From NCBI RefSeq assembly GCF_022352215.1, contig NZ_JAKRWF010000003.1, positions 1 through 64,000 on the forward strand: a DNA stretch of 64,000 bases. Direction: 5' to 3'. The translations under genes and the position numbers were made by a program. The stretch is from Flavihumibacter cheonanensis (GTDB lineage Bacteria > Bacteroidota > Bacteroidia > Chitinophagales > Chitinophagaceae). Below are positions 35,173 through 43,510 of this stretch, piece after piece; position 1 is the stretch's first letter; every line of letters begins with the position of its first letter. Below the pieces are notes generated by a model. The model worked only from the letters and a program-made list of their open reading frames with translations, searched no databases and was not told where the DNA came from.

Positions 35173-36042
35173 TCAAGTCATTAATTTATTTGCGACTTTG
35201 ATGCCAAATGAAGAAAGACTATATTCCTCATTGACATATTCGCTTGTAGATGGTATTCTTGTAATAACGCCTAGAATAACAAGTCTGCCTAATAATTCAG
35301 GAATTTCTTTTGCAAATTCTATTTGGTTGTTGCCAAAACCCCAAACATCATGCTCGTACTTGAAATCATGACTTATTTTGTTAGTTAGGTCGTACTTCGA
35401 TGATCCATCGGCAAGCATTACGCAAATGGATTTGAATATTTCTTCTAAAGTAAGTGTCACTTCATTGTGTGTATACTTTGTATTTTGTAAATTTTGTCTC
35501 AAACGTTCAATGTCAGCGTTTCCGGAAAGTTGAATTTGAAGTATTTTATTCTCCAATTCAAGAACTTGATTCCTAAGAAGAGTTTGGCTATGAAGAAAAC
35601 CTTCTTTCTGTTTATTCAGTTGTTTGTTTGAGAAGATTTCCCAAGTCCGAGCAATTAGTTTGCATATTGGTTCGATATAATTTTCATTATTTAATTCTGG
35701 AACGCTTAGTGCTTTCAAGTCTGGCGACAAACTTGCTCGCAGCTCATTTTTGTTGATAAAAGGAAGTAAAAGTTTGTCTTTAGATTCTGATTCGATGCTT
35801 AACATTGAGTCAAGCTCTTTTTGCACCCAATAAGAAGAGATTGAGTGTTCAGATAGATATATTAGAAACAAATCACAGCTCGGCAGTCCATCTTCAAATA
35901 TTTTTCGCCTGATAGATTCACCCGGAGGTATTTCCCAATCGTCATACCAACACTCAATTCTTGCTAAACGTAAAGATTCAGCAATTTTGATTATGAAATC
36001 TTTGTCTTTTTTACTATGTGATAAAAATACTTTCGGTTTCAT
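35173..36042 (-). CDS. TIR-domain protein with coiled coil and C-terminal winged-helix-like region
   Basis: 289 residues from ATG 36040-36042 (the open frame begins at a TTG three codons earlier). N-terminal TIR domain (about 1-135): 'KPKVFLSHSKKDKDFIIKIA' opens it, 'GLPSCDLFLIYLSEHSISS' gives the middle strand, and 'YWVQKELDSML' carries the Glu expected to be catalytic in NAD-cleaving TIRs. A coiled coil follows (about 160-195), and the C-terminus resembles a winged helix ('GVITRIPSTSEYVNEEYSLS'). It stands alone, without a ThsA/SIR2 gene in tandem; the SIR2-like gene is 17 kb away. Probably an NADase-type sensor-effector. Confidence 0.83.
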   Translation of the reverse strand: MKPKVFLSHSKKDKDFIIKIAESLRLARIECWYDDWEIPPGESIRRKIFEDGLPSCDLFLIYLSEHSISSYWVQKELDSMLSIESESKDKLLLPFINKNELRASLSPDLKALSVPELNNENYIEPICKLIARTWEIFSNKQLNKQKEGFLHSQTLLRNQVLELENKILQIQLSGNADIERLRQNLQNTKYTHNEVTLTLEEIFKSICVMLADGSSKYDLTNKISHDFKYEHDVWGFGNNQIEFAKEIPELLGRLVILGVITRIPSTSEYVNEEYSLSSFGIKVANKLMT

Positions 36043-36062
36043 CGAGTTCAATGAATAGCGCC

Positions 36063-36217
36063 TAATGGCCGGGCATTGGCGGTCGGGCGGATTTAATATT
36101 CCGTCCGCCTGGTTGCGGAGAACTTTTCTCCTACCGCCGCAATATTCTGCCGCTGATTATATAATTTAATGTTCAATTTCATAGCTGTCCCGCCCGCCTG
36201 CCGCCAATGCCATCGTT
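36063..36217. repeat. attC-like palindromic element between the TIR gene and the 36264 gene
   Basis: An 11-bp core GGCATTGGCGG at 36072-36082 pairs with CCGCCAATGCC at 36201-36211, each extended by GGGCGG/CCGCCC-rich arms (36085-36090 and 36190-36195). On the minus strand the element starts with CTAACG and ends with ATTAGGCGC, the layout of an integron attC (RYYYAAC...GTTRRRY with inner L boxes). A smaller hairpin GGAGAA/TTCTCC sits in the middle. Confidence 0.55.
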
Positions 36218-36263
36218 AGTAGGGTGTTCAGTCGTAATAGTTTTAGTCCAATTCGGTCGATCC

Positions 36264-36857
36264 TTATTTGACCGAATGCTGGATGAAATACAATTTCAGT
36301 TGATTATACTTCTGCAAGCAAAAATCCCCTGTTTGGATTGCTTTAGAACTTTCCCTATGTCGGTTGCATTCAAAGCACAACTCTATGTAACCAAATGTTT
36401 TTCCTTTTAAGTCAATGAATAAAATTGCGTTTCGAGGCATATAGCAGTCCTTTTCTCCTACTGCATACAAAATTGGATATCCGTTCAGAGAGTCAATTTG
36501 ATGAGAATAACTTAGGTTATATAAAATGTCAGTGAGGCTATCTACAGCTCCCGCTGTCAATTTCGCTGTCTCCTTGAAGATGGAACTATCAATAGCAAGC
36601 CTGTCAAACGAAAGCAAAGGAATATTCTTGTCAAAGAAATATGGAAAAGAAACTAGCCAAACTTCATGCGCTGATACAAAAGGAAATAGCTGAAGTCTTT
36701 CAGTTGGATTGTATGTAAGTTTATATATGCAGTTTGGGTTTCCACCAAATTCAACTGAGTCCGATAGTGCACTCGGCGATTTCCCACTCGAAATTTGGCC
36801 TGTCGATAAAAAGCTTTGGAATAAAATCAAAATTATCAGAAAAAGTTTGTGCATCAT
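36264..36857 (-). CDS. Secreted hypothetical protein
   Basis: 197 residues from ATG 36855-36857 (a second ATG is the next codon). The signal peptide 'LFLIILILFQSFLSTGQ' leads a mature protein of about 178 residues with no membrane helix. Four cysteines and Trp/Phe-rich strands are visible ('AHEVWLVSFPYFFDKNIPLL', 'FGYIELCFECNRHRES'). No family recognised. It is the last coding gene of the island before the tRNA-Ser and is separated from the TIR gene by the attC-like element. Confidence 0.6.
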   Translation of the reverse strand: MMHKLFLIILILFQSFLSTGQISSGKSPSALSDSVEFGGNPNCIYKLTYNPTERLQLFPFVSAHEVWLVSFPYFFDKNIPLLSFDRLAIDSSIFKETAKLTAGAVDSLTDILYNLSYSHQIDSLNGYPILYAVGEKDCYMPRNAILFIDLKGKTFGYIELCFECNRHRESSKAIQTGDFCLQKYNQLKLYFIQHSVK

Positions 36858-37402
36858 TATTTACGATCCATTTGCTGTCTTAAGAATCACTGCTAACGCA
36901 TTTATTTACGCGATTAGACGCGCTTCTTTAAAAAAATAATTCATCCATTATCAAGCCTGTTCTTCGCATTAAGTCATATTGTAATTGCGCAAATCAGTTT
37001 TTCCAAGTGAAAACGAAAAATTATTTGCAGTTGCGTTTTTTCAAATTTTAATTAGCAGGGTACTAATGACCCGCTCCTTTTCACTCCATAGCTTCGCCAC
37101 ATCACTCCCATCCGGGAGTCACAGAATAAGTATCAACAATATAATTAATTTGAAAATCTTTTTATTCCGGGAAACCGTAATTTCCCGGAGTTACGGGAAA
37201 AATACCCCCCTCCCCAAAACCCCGCCCGAACGCTTCAGGAAGGCTTCACTAACGCTTCAATAACAGTAAAACAACAGTCAATATTCGGTGCCGGAACAGT
37301 GCCGGATGACTGAATGGACGATCAACTTCTGCCGAATGGACGGTGCACACACCCCCGAACGGCACAAAAAAATGCAGCCTTCAAAGAAGACTGCATTTCC
37401 TG
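36858..37402. other. Repeat-rich junction next to tRNA-Ser, no gene
   Basis: About 545 bases without a supported gene. Features seen: CGGGAAA at 37168 and 37194 with the inverse TTTCCCG at 37181 (starts 13 bases apart each); CCGTAA 37175-37180 paired across TTTCCCGG with TTACGG 37191-37196; CGCTTCA at 37231 and 37253 with GGCTTCA at 37242 between (11-base phasing); GTGCCGGA at 37289 and 37299; GAATGGACG at 37312 and 37334 (22 bases apart). The terminator of the tRNA is at 37366-37397. This resembles a recombinase attachment region. Confidence 0.5.
37366..37397 (-). terminator. Terminator downstream of tRNA-Ser
   Basis: On the minus strand a 12-bp stem with one G-T mismatch (37386-37397 with 37371-37382, AATGCAG..CTTC) and a 3-base loop is followed by a run of T. 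It starts 6 bases past the tRNA 3' end, so it ends the tRNA transcript. Confidence 0.8.
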
Positions 37403-37493
37403 CGGTGAGGGAGGGATTCGAACCCTCGGTACAGGTTTAAGCCCGTACAACGGTTTAGCAAACCGGCCCTTTCGGCCACTCAGGCACCTCACC
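37403..37493 (-). tRNA. tRNA-Ser(GCU)
   Basis: On the minus strand the 7-bp acceptor stem is GGTGAGG (37487-37493) with CCTCACC (37404-37410), discriminator G at 37403. The anticodon stem CGGTTT/AAACCG encloses GCT. The D arm, T arm (GAGGGTTCGAATCCCTC) and a long variable arm (GTAC...GTAC stem) are clear, as expected for serine. The 3' CCA is not encoded. tRNA-Ser genes are frequent integration sites, and the island lies on its 3' side. Confidence 0.97.
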
Positions 37494-37571
37494 TACCGTC
37501 CCCGAATCGCATTCAGGGAGCGCAAAAATAGCTATTTCCAGGGTTTCCACCCAAATATTTCACCCGAAATT

Positions 37572-39005
37572 TTACAAGCTGGCTAACTGCACTTTCTGCT
37601 GCAATTCCATCACATTCTCCCGGAAGATCGTGTCCGTATCCATCAAATCCTTCACCGTCTGGCAACTGTGGATCACCGTGGTATGATCCCGGCCCCCAAA
37701 ATGCTCGCCGATCGTCTTCAACGAATTCTTGGTAAAGGATTTCGCCAGGTACATCGTAATCTGCCTGGCCTGCACAATCTCCCGCTTCCGGGTCTTCTGC
37801 AGCAACTTATCATACGGAACATCAAAATAATCGCAGACCATCTTCTGGATCGCTTCAATAGTGATTTCCTTGGAAGAGGTCTTCACAAAGTTACGGAGTA
37901 CTTTCTTGGCCAAATCGAGGTCAATTTCCCTACGGTTCAGCGAAGATTGTGCCAAAAGCGATATCAAGGCCCCTTCCAGCTCCCGCACGTTGTTATTGAT
38001 ATTGTAGGCCAGGTACTTTACTACCTCCTTCGGCATGTCCAATCCATCGTTCTTCATCTTCCGCTCCAATATCTCTATCCGCGTCTCATAATCCGGCATC
38101 TGCAAATCCGCACTCAAGCCCCACCGGAAACGACTCAGCAATCTTTCCTGCACGCCCTCCAGATCCTTCGGCGCCTTGTCTGAAGTTAAGATCAACTGCT
38201 TGCCACTCTGGTGCAAATGGTTGAAGATCGCAAAAAACGCATCCTGCGATTTTTCCGCCCGATTGAAGAACTGTACGTCATCAATGATCAACACATCGAT
38301 CAACTGATAAAAATGTATGAAATCATTGATCGCATTGTTCCGGCTATGATCCACAAACTGGTTGATGAATTTCTCCGAACTCACATACAATACCACTTTG
38401 TTCGGATTGATGCGCTTCACCTCATTCCCAATCGCCTGCGCCAAATGCGTTTTACCCAATCCTACGCCACCATATATGACCAATGGATTGAATGAATTCG
38501 CACCTGGTTTCTCCGCCACCGTTTTACCGGCCCGGCGTGCCACGCGATTGCAATCACCTTCTATATATGCATCAAATGTATAAATGGGATTTAACTGCGG
38601 ATCAATTTGCATCTTCTTTAATCCAGGAATCACAAAAGGATTCTTTACCGGATTGTTGATCACCAACGGGAAGTCCATTTCATTATTGGAATAGGTCTTG
38701 TAACCATGTGCTGGTACATCCACTGTTAATGGCTTGCTTTTATGATTACCACTATCCACCATGATACGATATTCCAACTGTGCGTCTTTCCCTAACACCC
38801 TGCGCAATGTTTTTGCCAACAGGTTTACATAATGCTCTTCAAGATACTCATAAAAAAATTGACTGGGTACCTGAATCACGAGTACGGTGTTCTTGAGTTC
38901 AACGGGTTTGATTGGTTCGAACCAGGTTTTGAAATGCTGCCACTCCACGATATCCTTGATGATCTCCAGACAACTATTCCAGACTGTATCTAAGGTTTTG
39001 GTCAT
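37572..39005 (-). CDS. dnaA: Chromosomal replication initiator DnaA
   Basis: 477 residues from ATG 39003-39005. Domain I starts 'LDTVWNSCLEIIKDIVEWQH'; the AAA+ domain III has Walker A 'YGGVGLGKTHLAQAIG' (about 179-194), Walker B 'VLIIDDVQFF' (about 235-244), sensor and 'RFRWGLSADLQMPDYETR'; domain IV has the DnaA signature 'FGGRDHTTVIHSCQTV' near the C-terminus. DnaA-ATP unwinds the origin and binds TTATNCACA boxes. No cluster of boxes is visible beside the gene, so the origin is probably not immediately here. The next upstream gene is the metallophosphatase in the same orientation, 93 bases away. Confidence 0.98.
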   Translation of the reverse strand: MTKTLDTVWNSCLEIIKDIVEWQHFKTWFEPIKPVELKNTVLVIQVPSQFFYEYLEEHYVNLLAKTLRRVLGKDAQLEYRIMVDSGNHKSKPLTVDVPAHGYKTYSNNEMDFPLVINNPVKNPFVIPGLKKMQIDPQLNPIYTFDAYIEGDCNRVARRAGKTVAEKPGANSFNPLVIYGGVGLGKTHLAQAIGNEVKRINPNKVVLYVSSEKFINQFVDHSRNNAINDFIHFYQLIDVLIIDDVQFFNRAEKSQDAFFAIFNHLHQSGKQLILTSDKAPKDLEGVQERLLSRFRWGLSADLQMPDYETRIEILERKMKNDGLDMPKEVVKYLAYNINNNVRELEGALISLLAQSSLNRREIDLDLAKKVLRNFVKTSSKEITIEAIQKMVCDYFDVPYDKLLQKTRKREIVQARQITMYLAKSFTKNSLKTIGEHFGGRDHTTVIHSCQTVKDLMDTDTIFRENVMELQQKVQLASL

Positions 39006-39098
39006 TTGTGAGCGTGAAGTTTTTTTGTTAGTAGTACGTTGATAAAAAATTAACGTAGGGGGACGAATATCAAATTTTTTCGTTGAAAAAAAAATTTT

Positions 39099-40037
39099 TT
39101 ACTCACTTGTTTTTTTGCCAATAATAACACTGTGAGATCGCTCCAAATTTTTCTTTTTATTCCGCTGAAACTCAAAGTCCATGCGGCCTAGAACGATTCC
39201 AGCCCACCCCACCTGATTCACTATCACATCCGATCCAAATTTATTTTTATACACAACAGGTGCATCTAAAAACGTATGTGTATGTCCACCTATAATCACA
39301 TCAATATGTTCTGTTTCTCGTGCCAGTATTTCATCACTCACTTTATTCGCTTCCCGATACTTGTATCCCAAATGTGACAAACAGACAACCAGGTCACATC
39401 CTTCGTTTCGCTTCAAATGCGCTGCCCACTTGTTTGCTGTTGCAATCGGATCTAAATAAACCGTGTTTCCAGCCAGGTTGTCAGGCACCAATCCTTTCAA
39501 CTCAATACCAACACCTGTTAGTCCGATTTTCAATTTTCCTTTCTTTACAATATGGTAAGGTCTTGTTTTACCTTCCATCGGTGTATGCGTGAAATCATAA
39601 TTGCCTACCACGATCGGAAATTGCACATGTTGTAACTGTGTTGCAAAATTTTCCAGTCCCGCATCAAAATCATGATTGCCCATCGTGGCTGCTTCATAAC
39701 CCATTGCCTGCATGGCTTTCATCTCCGGCTCCCCTTTGTAGAAATTGAAATAAGGTGTGCCCTGGAAGATATCTCCTGCATCTACTAATAATACCTGCTC
39801 TGTTTTTTCCCGGATGGTCCTGATTGCTTCCGCTCTTGCTGCTACTCCTCCCAATCCCTGGTTTCGACTACCATCCATCGGAAAGGGTTCCAGCCGGCTG
39901 TGTACATCATTGGTATGTAAGAGGGTCAATTGTTGTACCGGATTTTCTTCCAGTCCTTCCTGTCCCAGTACCCGCTGTGTCAGCAAGGCACCGGTTGCCA
40001 TTCCTGCCGTTTGTAAAAATTTTCTTCTATTGAGCAT
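39099..40037 (-). CDS. Tat-exported metallophosphatase (5'-nucleotidase N-terminal half)
   Basis: 312 residues from ATG 40035-40037. This start puts the twin-arginine motif 'NRRKFLQTAG' at residues 3-12; the upstream ATG at 40062-40064 would bury it and overlap the previous gene by 38 bases. Calcineurin-like metal motifs are complete: 'LLHTNDVHSRLEPFP', 'VDAGDIFQGTPYF', 'MGNHDFDAG' and 'IDVIIGGHTHTF'. It corresponds to the catalytic domain of UshA-type 5'-nucleotidases; the separate C-terminal domain is encoded just upstream (40027-40782), overlapping by 11 bases. Together they form a periplasmic nucleotidase with split subunits. Confidence 0.9.
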   Translation of the reverse strand: MLNRRKFLQTAGMATGALLTQRVLGQEGLEENPVQQLTLLHTNDVHSRLEPFPMDGSRNQGLGGVAARAEAIRTIREKTEQVLLVDAGDIFQGTPYFNFYKGEPEMKAMQAMGYEAATMGNHDFDAGLENFATQLQHVQFPIVVGNYDFTHTPMEGKTRPYHIVKKGKLKIGLTGVGIELKGLVPDNLAGNTVYLDPIATANKWAAHLKRNEGCDLVVCLSHLGYKYREANKVSDEILARETEHIDVIIGGHTHTFLDAPVVYKNKFGSDVIVNQVGWAGIVLGRMDFEFQRNKKKNLERSHSVIIGKKTSE

Positions 40038-40782
40038 AGCGAATTCTGTTTTCAAGTGCTGCATTCAGTTTTTTTCCCTGCTTTGCCTGTGCTTCGAAAT
40101 AATGCAGGAAAGCATCCCGCATTAATATGCCTTTATTGATCTGTGGCAGCTTTCTCAGCATATCACAATCATCTCCACCATTCGCGATATAATCGGAATT
40201 AGCTACCCGGTAAGTTGCCTGCGGATCCAGTGGCTTGCCTCCTACGAGTACATCAATCGCTTTTTTATCCTTTATCACAAATTGCACGCCAGCTACCGGC
40301 CAGCCTCCACGTTCCGCAATTCTGTTCAGGAATTCCTGGAACACGCTTCCTTTCAGCTCCTGGATGATCAGCAGGTTATCGAAGGGCATTAACTCAAATA
40401 CTTTTCCGATGGTGATGGGTCCGGCTGGAATTTGTGAGATGCGCACACCACCATAATTTACGAAAGCCGCATCCACAACACCATAGGCCTTTTTTGCTTC
40501 TGCCAGCAGGGCATCGGCTACCAGGTTGTTCAGGGTACCTTCCGGCATTTTTTTCTCCATGGATATAGCCAGCTCTGCTATCACTTTGTTCATGCTGCTG
40601 TTCACGCTATCGGCGTAGGGACTTAGTATGGCTTCAAGTTTGGGATCCCTTGGCGCTTTATCAGTGATTCGCACAGAATCATACTGAACCTGCGAGGGCT
40701 GGTAGGAGGTGGCACAGCCTGTTATAGCAAATACAGCTAGCAGGACTGCCACTCGTATGGAGGCAGACGAATACATGGACAT
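40027..40782 (-). CDS. 5'-nucleotidase C-terminal domain lipoprotein
   Basis: 251 residues from ATG 40780-40782 (another ATG at 40776; the open frame extends to a TTG). The N-terminus 'VAVLLAVFAITGCATSYQPS' is a lipoprotein signal with lipobox Cys. The body is the substrate-specificity domain of 5'-nucleotidases: 'TLNNLVADALLAEAKKAYGV', 'DAAFVNYGGVRISQIPAG', 'LMPFDNLLIIQELKGSVFQE' and 'YRVANSDYIANGGDDC'. The metal-binding domain is missing and lies in the next gene. The split and the order (C-terminal half first) are common in Chitinophagaceae. Confidence 0.9.
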   Translation of the reverse strand: MSMYSSASIRVAVLLAVFAITGCATSYQPSQVQYDSVRITDKAPRDPKLEAILSPYADSVNSSMNKVIAELAISMEKKMPEGTLNNLVADALLAEAKKAYGVVDAAFVNYGGVRISQIPAGPITIGKVFELMPFDNLLIIQELKGSVFQEFLNRIAERGGWPVAGVQFVIKDKKAIDVLVGGKPLDPQATYRVANSDYIANGGDDCDMLRKLPQINKGILMRDAFLHYFEAQAKQGKKLNAALENRIRYAQ

Positions 40783-40919
40783 AGACGAAAACTTAAGATA
40801 CAACTTTATTAAGGTGTTGCTACCTCAATAAAGGGGTGCAAATATAAATGAAGTGTTTTTACGCAGCGGTTAAATTTAGACGAACTACTTTTGCCTTGTT
40901 TTAGGACAACTACCTAACC

Positions 40920-42476
40920 ATGCAACAAACCTTCACGATACAGGTGAGTCCGGCGGAAGCTGCTCATCCCGAGTCCATTCTTGACTACCTGGCCGCTGCC
41001 AGTGGTCAATCGCGACAAGCCATCACCGGTTTCCATATTCTCAAAAAATCCATTGATGCCCGGGGCCGGCAGATAAGGATAAACCTTAGTCTGCGTGCCT
41101 TTATCAATGAACCTTTTGTGGAACGGCCCCACCAGGTATTTCAGTTCCCGGATGTACGAAACGCCCAACACCAGGTGATTATAGTGGGTGCGGGGCCCTG
41201 TGGCATTTTTGCCGCCCTGCAACTGATTGAGCTGGGCATTCGCCCGGTGATCCTGGAAAGAGGCAAGGATGTCCGGAGCCGCCGGCGCGATCTGGCTGCG
41301 ATGAACAAACAGGGCATTGTCAATCCCGAAAGCAATTACTGTTTTGGAGAAGGAGGGGCCGGCACCTATAGTGATGGTAAACTCTATACCCGTTCAACCA
41401 AAAGAGGCAATATCGACCGCATCCTGCAACTCTTTGTGCAGTTCGGGGCGGATGAGCGGATCCTCTATGAAGCGCATCCCCATATCGGCACCAACAAACT
41501 GCCGCATATTATGGTAGCCATGCGGGAACAGATCCTGCAGAGTGGTGGCCTCTTCCTCTTTGAAGAAAAGATGACCGGTTTTGAGCTGGTCAACAACCAG
41601 GTTAAAGCAGTCCTAACAGCCTCGAGCAACCGATTTGAGGGTGATGCCGTGATCCTGGCTACTGGTCATTCGGCCCGGGATATTTTTGAATTGCTCCATC
41701 GCCAGCAGATACTGATTGAAGCCAAGCCCTTCGCCCTGGGGGTGCGCATTGAACACCCGCAGGAGCTGATTGATCGGATACAATATCATTGTCCCACCCG
41801 CGGAGAATTCCTGCCGCCTGCTTCCTATAGCCTGGTGCAACAGGTGGAGAACCGCGGGGTATTTTCTTTCTGTATGTGTCCGGGGGGTATCATCGCGCCG
41901 GCGGCTACTGCTCCGGGTGAGTTGGTGGTCAATGGCTGGAGTCCCTCCAAGCGCAACAACCCTTATGCGAATTCCGGTATGGTGGTAAGCATAGAAGAAA
42001 AAGACTGGCAACGGTTTAAAGGTCCCCTTGGTGCCATGGAGTTTCAGCGCCAGGTAGAGCAGCGCGCTTTTGCAGCAGGGGGCGGACAGTTGGTTGGTCC
42101 GGCGCTGCGTATGACGGATTTTGTACAGAAACGAATTTCGACTGATTTACCGGATTGTTCTTATCTGCCCGGGATCAAGTCCGCGCCGCTTTGGGAAGTG
42201 CTACCGGACTTTGTGTTTAAGAGCCTGGCCGGTGGTTTCCAGGCATTCGGAAAAAAGATGAAAGGCTATTATACCCGCGATGCTGTGGTAGTAGCTACCG
42301 AGTCGCGCACCTCTTCCCCGGTGAGAATACCCAGAGACCCGGAGTTGCTGAATCACCCGCAGATAGGAAATTTATACCCTGCTGGTGAGGGCGCTGGTTA
42401 TGCAGGAGGCATTGTAAGTGCCGCCATGGACGGAGAACGCATTGCGCGGGTCCTGGCTGCCATCTACCAACAATAA
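40920..42476 (+). CDS. FAD-dependent oxidoreductase
   Basis: 518 residues from ATG 40920. The first 80 residues are a short alpha/beta lead (with 'SPAEAAHPESILDYLAAASG'), then the Rossmann dinucleotide motif 'VIIVGAGPCGIFAALQLIEL' (about 86-105) and 'LERGKDVRSRRRDLA'. A second FAD-contacting region is 'YCFGEGGAGTYSDGKLYTRS' (about 140-159), with 'AVILATGHSARDIFELLH' and the C-terminal 'NLYPAGEGAGYAGGIVSAAM'. This is the uncharacterised FAD-dependent dehydrogenase family related to geranylgeranyl-reductase-type enzymes. Substrate unknown; probably cytoplasmic. Confidence 0.85.
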   Translation: MQQTFTIQVSPAEAAHPESILDYLAAASGQSRQAITGFHILKKSIDARGRQIRINLSLRAFINEPFVERPHQVFQFPDVRNAQHQVIIVGAGPCGIFAALQLIELGIRPVILERGKDVRSRRRDLAAMNKQGIVNPESNYCFGEGGAGTYSDGKLYTRSTKRGNIDRILQLFVQFGADERILYEAHPHIGTNKLPHIMVAMREQILQSGGLFLFEEKMTGFELVNNQVKAVLTASSNRFEGDAVILATGHSARDIFELLHRQQILIEAKPFALGVRIEHPQELIDRIQYHCPTRGEFLPPASYSLVQQVENRGVFSFCMCPGGIIAPAATAPGELVVNGWSPSKRNNPYANSGMVVSIEEKDWQRFKGPLGAMEFQRQVEQRAFAAGGGQLVGPALRMTDFVQKRISTDLPDCSYLPGIKSAPLWEVLPDFVFKSLAGGFQAFGKKMKGYYTRDAVVVATESRTSSPVRIPRDPELLNHPQIGNLYPAGEGAGYAGGIVSAAMDGERIARVLAAIYQQ

Positions 42477-42561
42477 TATTTTTGGTGGCCACTGTAATGT
42501 TTTGGTTTTTCCGGCATCCAATAGACAGCAACTATAACTTTCTAAACCAACAACACCAGAT

Positions 42562-43494
42562 ATGCCTTTATTGGAGGTTCACAACCTGAAAAAACATTAC
42601 GGCGCACACAAAGCCGTAGATGATATCAGTTTTTCGATTGAGCGGGGTAGTATTTTCGGCTTACTCGGACCTAACGGTGCCGGTAAAACGACCTTACTGC
42701 GCATGATAACAGGGATCTTTTATCCCGATGGCGGACAAATCACTTTTGATGGCCGCCCTTTCAAAGCGGAGGATGATATCCTGCACATCGGCTACATGCC
42801 CGAAGAACGCGGACTCTACAAGAAAATGAAGATCGGCGAGCAGGCCGTGTACCTGGCCCAGTTAAAAGGACTCTCCAAGGCGGAGGCCCTGGACAAAGTC
42901 AAGACCTGGTTCGAGAAATTCGAAATGCAGAGCTGGTGGAACAAAAAAGTAGAGGACCTCAGTAAGGGGATGGGACAAAAACTGCAGTTTGTGACAACTG
43001 TACTGCACGAGCCCAAGCTGATCATTCTCGATGAGCCCTTCAGCGGTTTGGATCCCGTAAATGCCAACCTGATTAAGGAAGAGATTTACAACCTCGCGAA
43101 AAGAGGCTGTACGGTGATCTTCAGTACCCACCGGATGGAGCAGGTAGAAGAGATCTGCGACCAGATCATCCTGGTGAACAAGGGACAGAAAATATTGGAT
43201 GGCACAGTACATGGCGTGAAGCAGGAATACAAGAAGAACCAGTTCAAGGTGCTGACAGAAGAAGGGATTAACTTACCGGCTTCTGCACAATTCCAACTGG
43301 TACAACAAAACGGTCATGAATACACGATTCAGTTAGCAACAGGTACAAGTACCAATGCAGTACTGGAAGAGTTGATTCGCAACCAGGTACCCGTGCTTGG
43401 CTTTACCGAAATCCTGCCATCGCTGAATGATATCTTCATTCGCCTGGTAGAAGGAACCCATGCAACCACCCGTGCTTTTCAAGCCGCTTCCTAA
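42562..43494 (+). CDS. ABC transporter ATP-binding protein (NatA-type)
   Basis: 310 residues from ATG 42562. Walker A 'GLLGPNGAGKTTLLRMITG' (about 33-51), Q-loop region 'HIGYMPEERGLYKKMKIG', signature 'VEDLSKGMGQKLQF' (about 134-147), Walker B 'KLIILDEPFSGLDPV' (about 153-167) and switch 'VIFSTHRMEQVEE'. The C-terminal 80 residues are the DUF4162-type extension of sodium/antibiotic-type exporters. It pairs with the permease gene that starts 16 bases after its stop. Export substrate cannot be inferred. Confidence 0.95.
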   Translation: MPLLEVHNLKKHYGAHKAVDDISFSIERGSIFGLLGPNGAGKTTLLRMITGIFYPDGGQITFDGRPFKAEDDILHIGYMPEERGLYKKMKIGEQAVYLAQLKGLSKAEALDKVKTWFEKFEMQSWWNKKVEDLSKGMGQKLQFVTTVLHEPKLIILDEPFSGLDPVNANLIKEEIYNLAKRGCTVIFSTHRMEQVEEICDQIILVNKGQKILDGTVHGVKQEYKKNQFKVLTEEGINLPASAQFQLVQQNGHEYTIQLATGTSTNAVLEELIRNQVPVLGFTEILPSLNDIFIRLVEGTHATTRAFQAAS

Positions 43495-43510
43495 CCATTA
43501 ACACAGAACC

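Noticed and set aside
39247-39255. DnaA box TTATACACA inside the metallophosphatase gene
   Set aside because: One perfect match is expected by chance in a 64-kb window and there is no cluster; not an origin.
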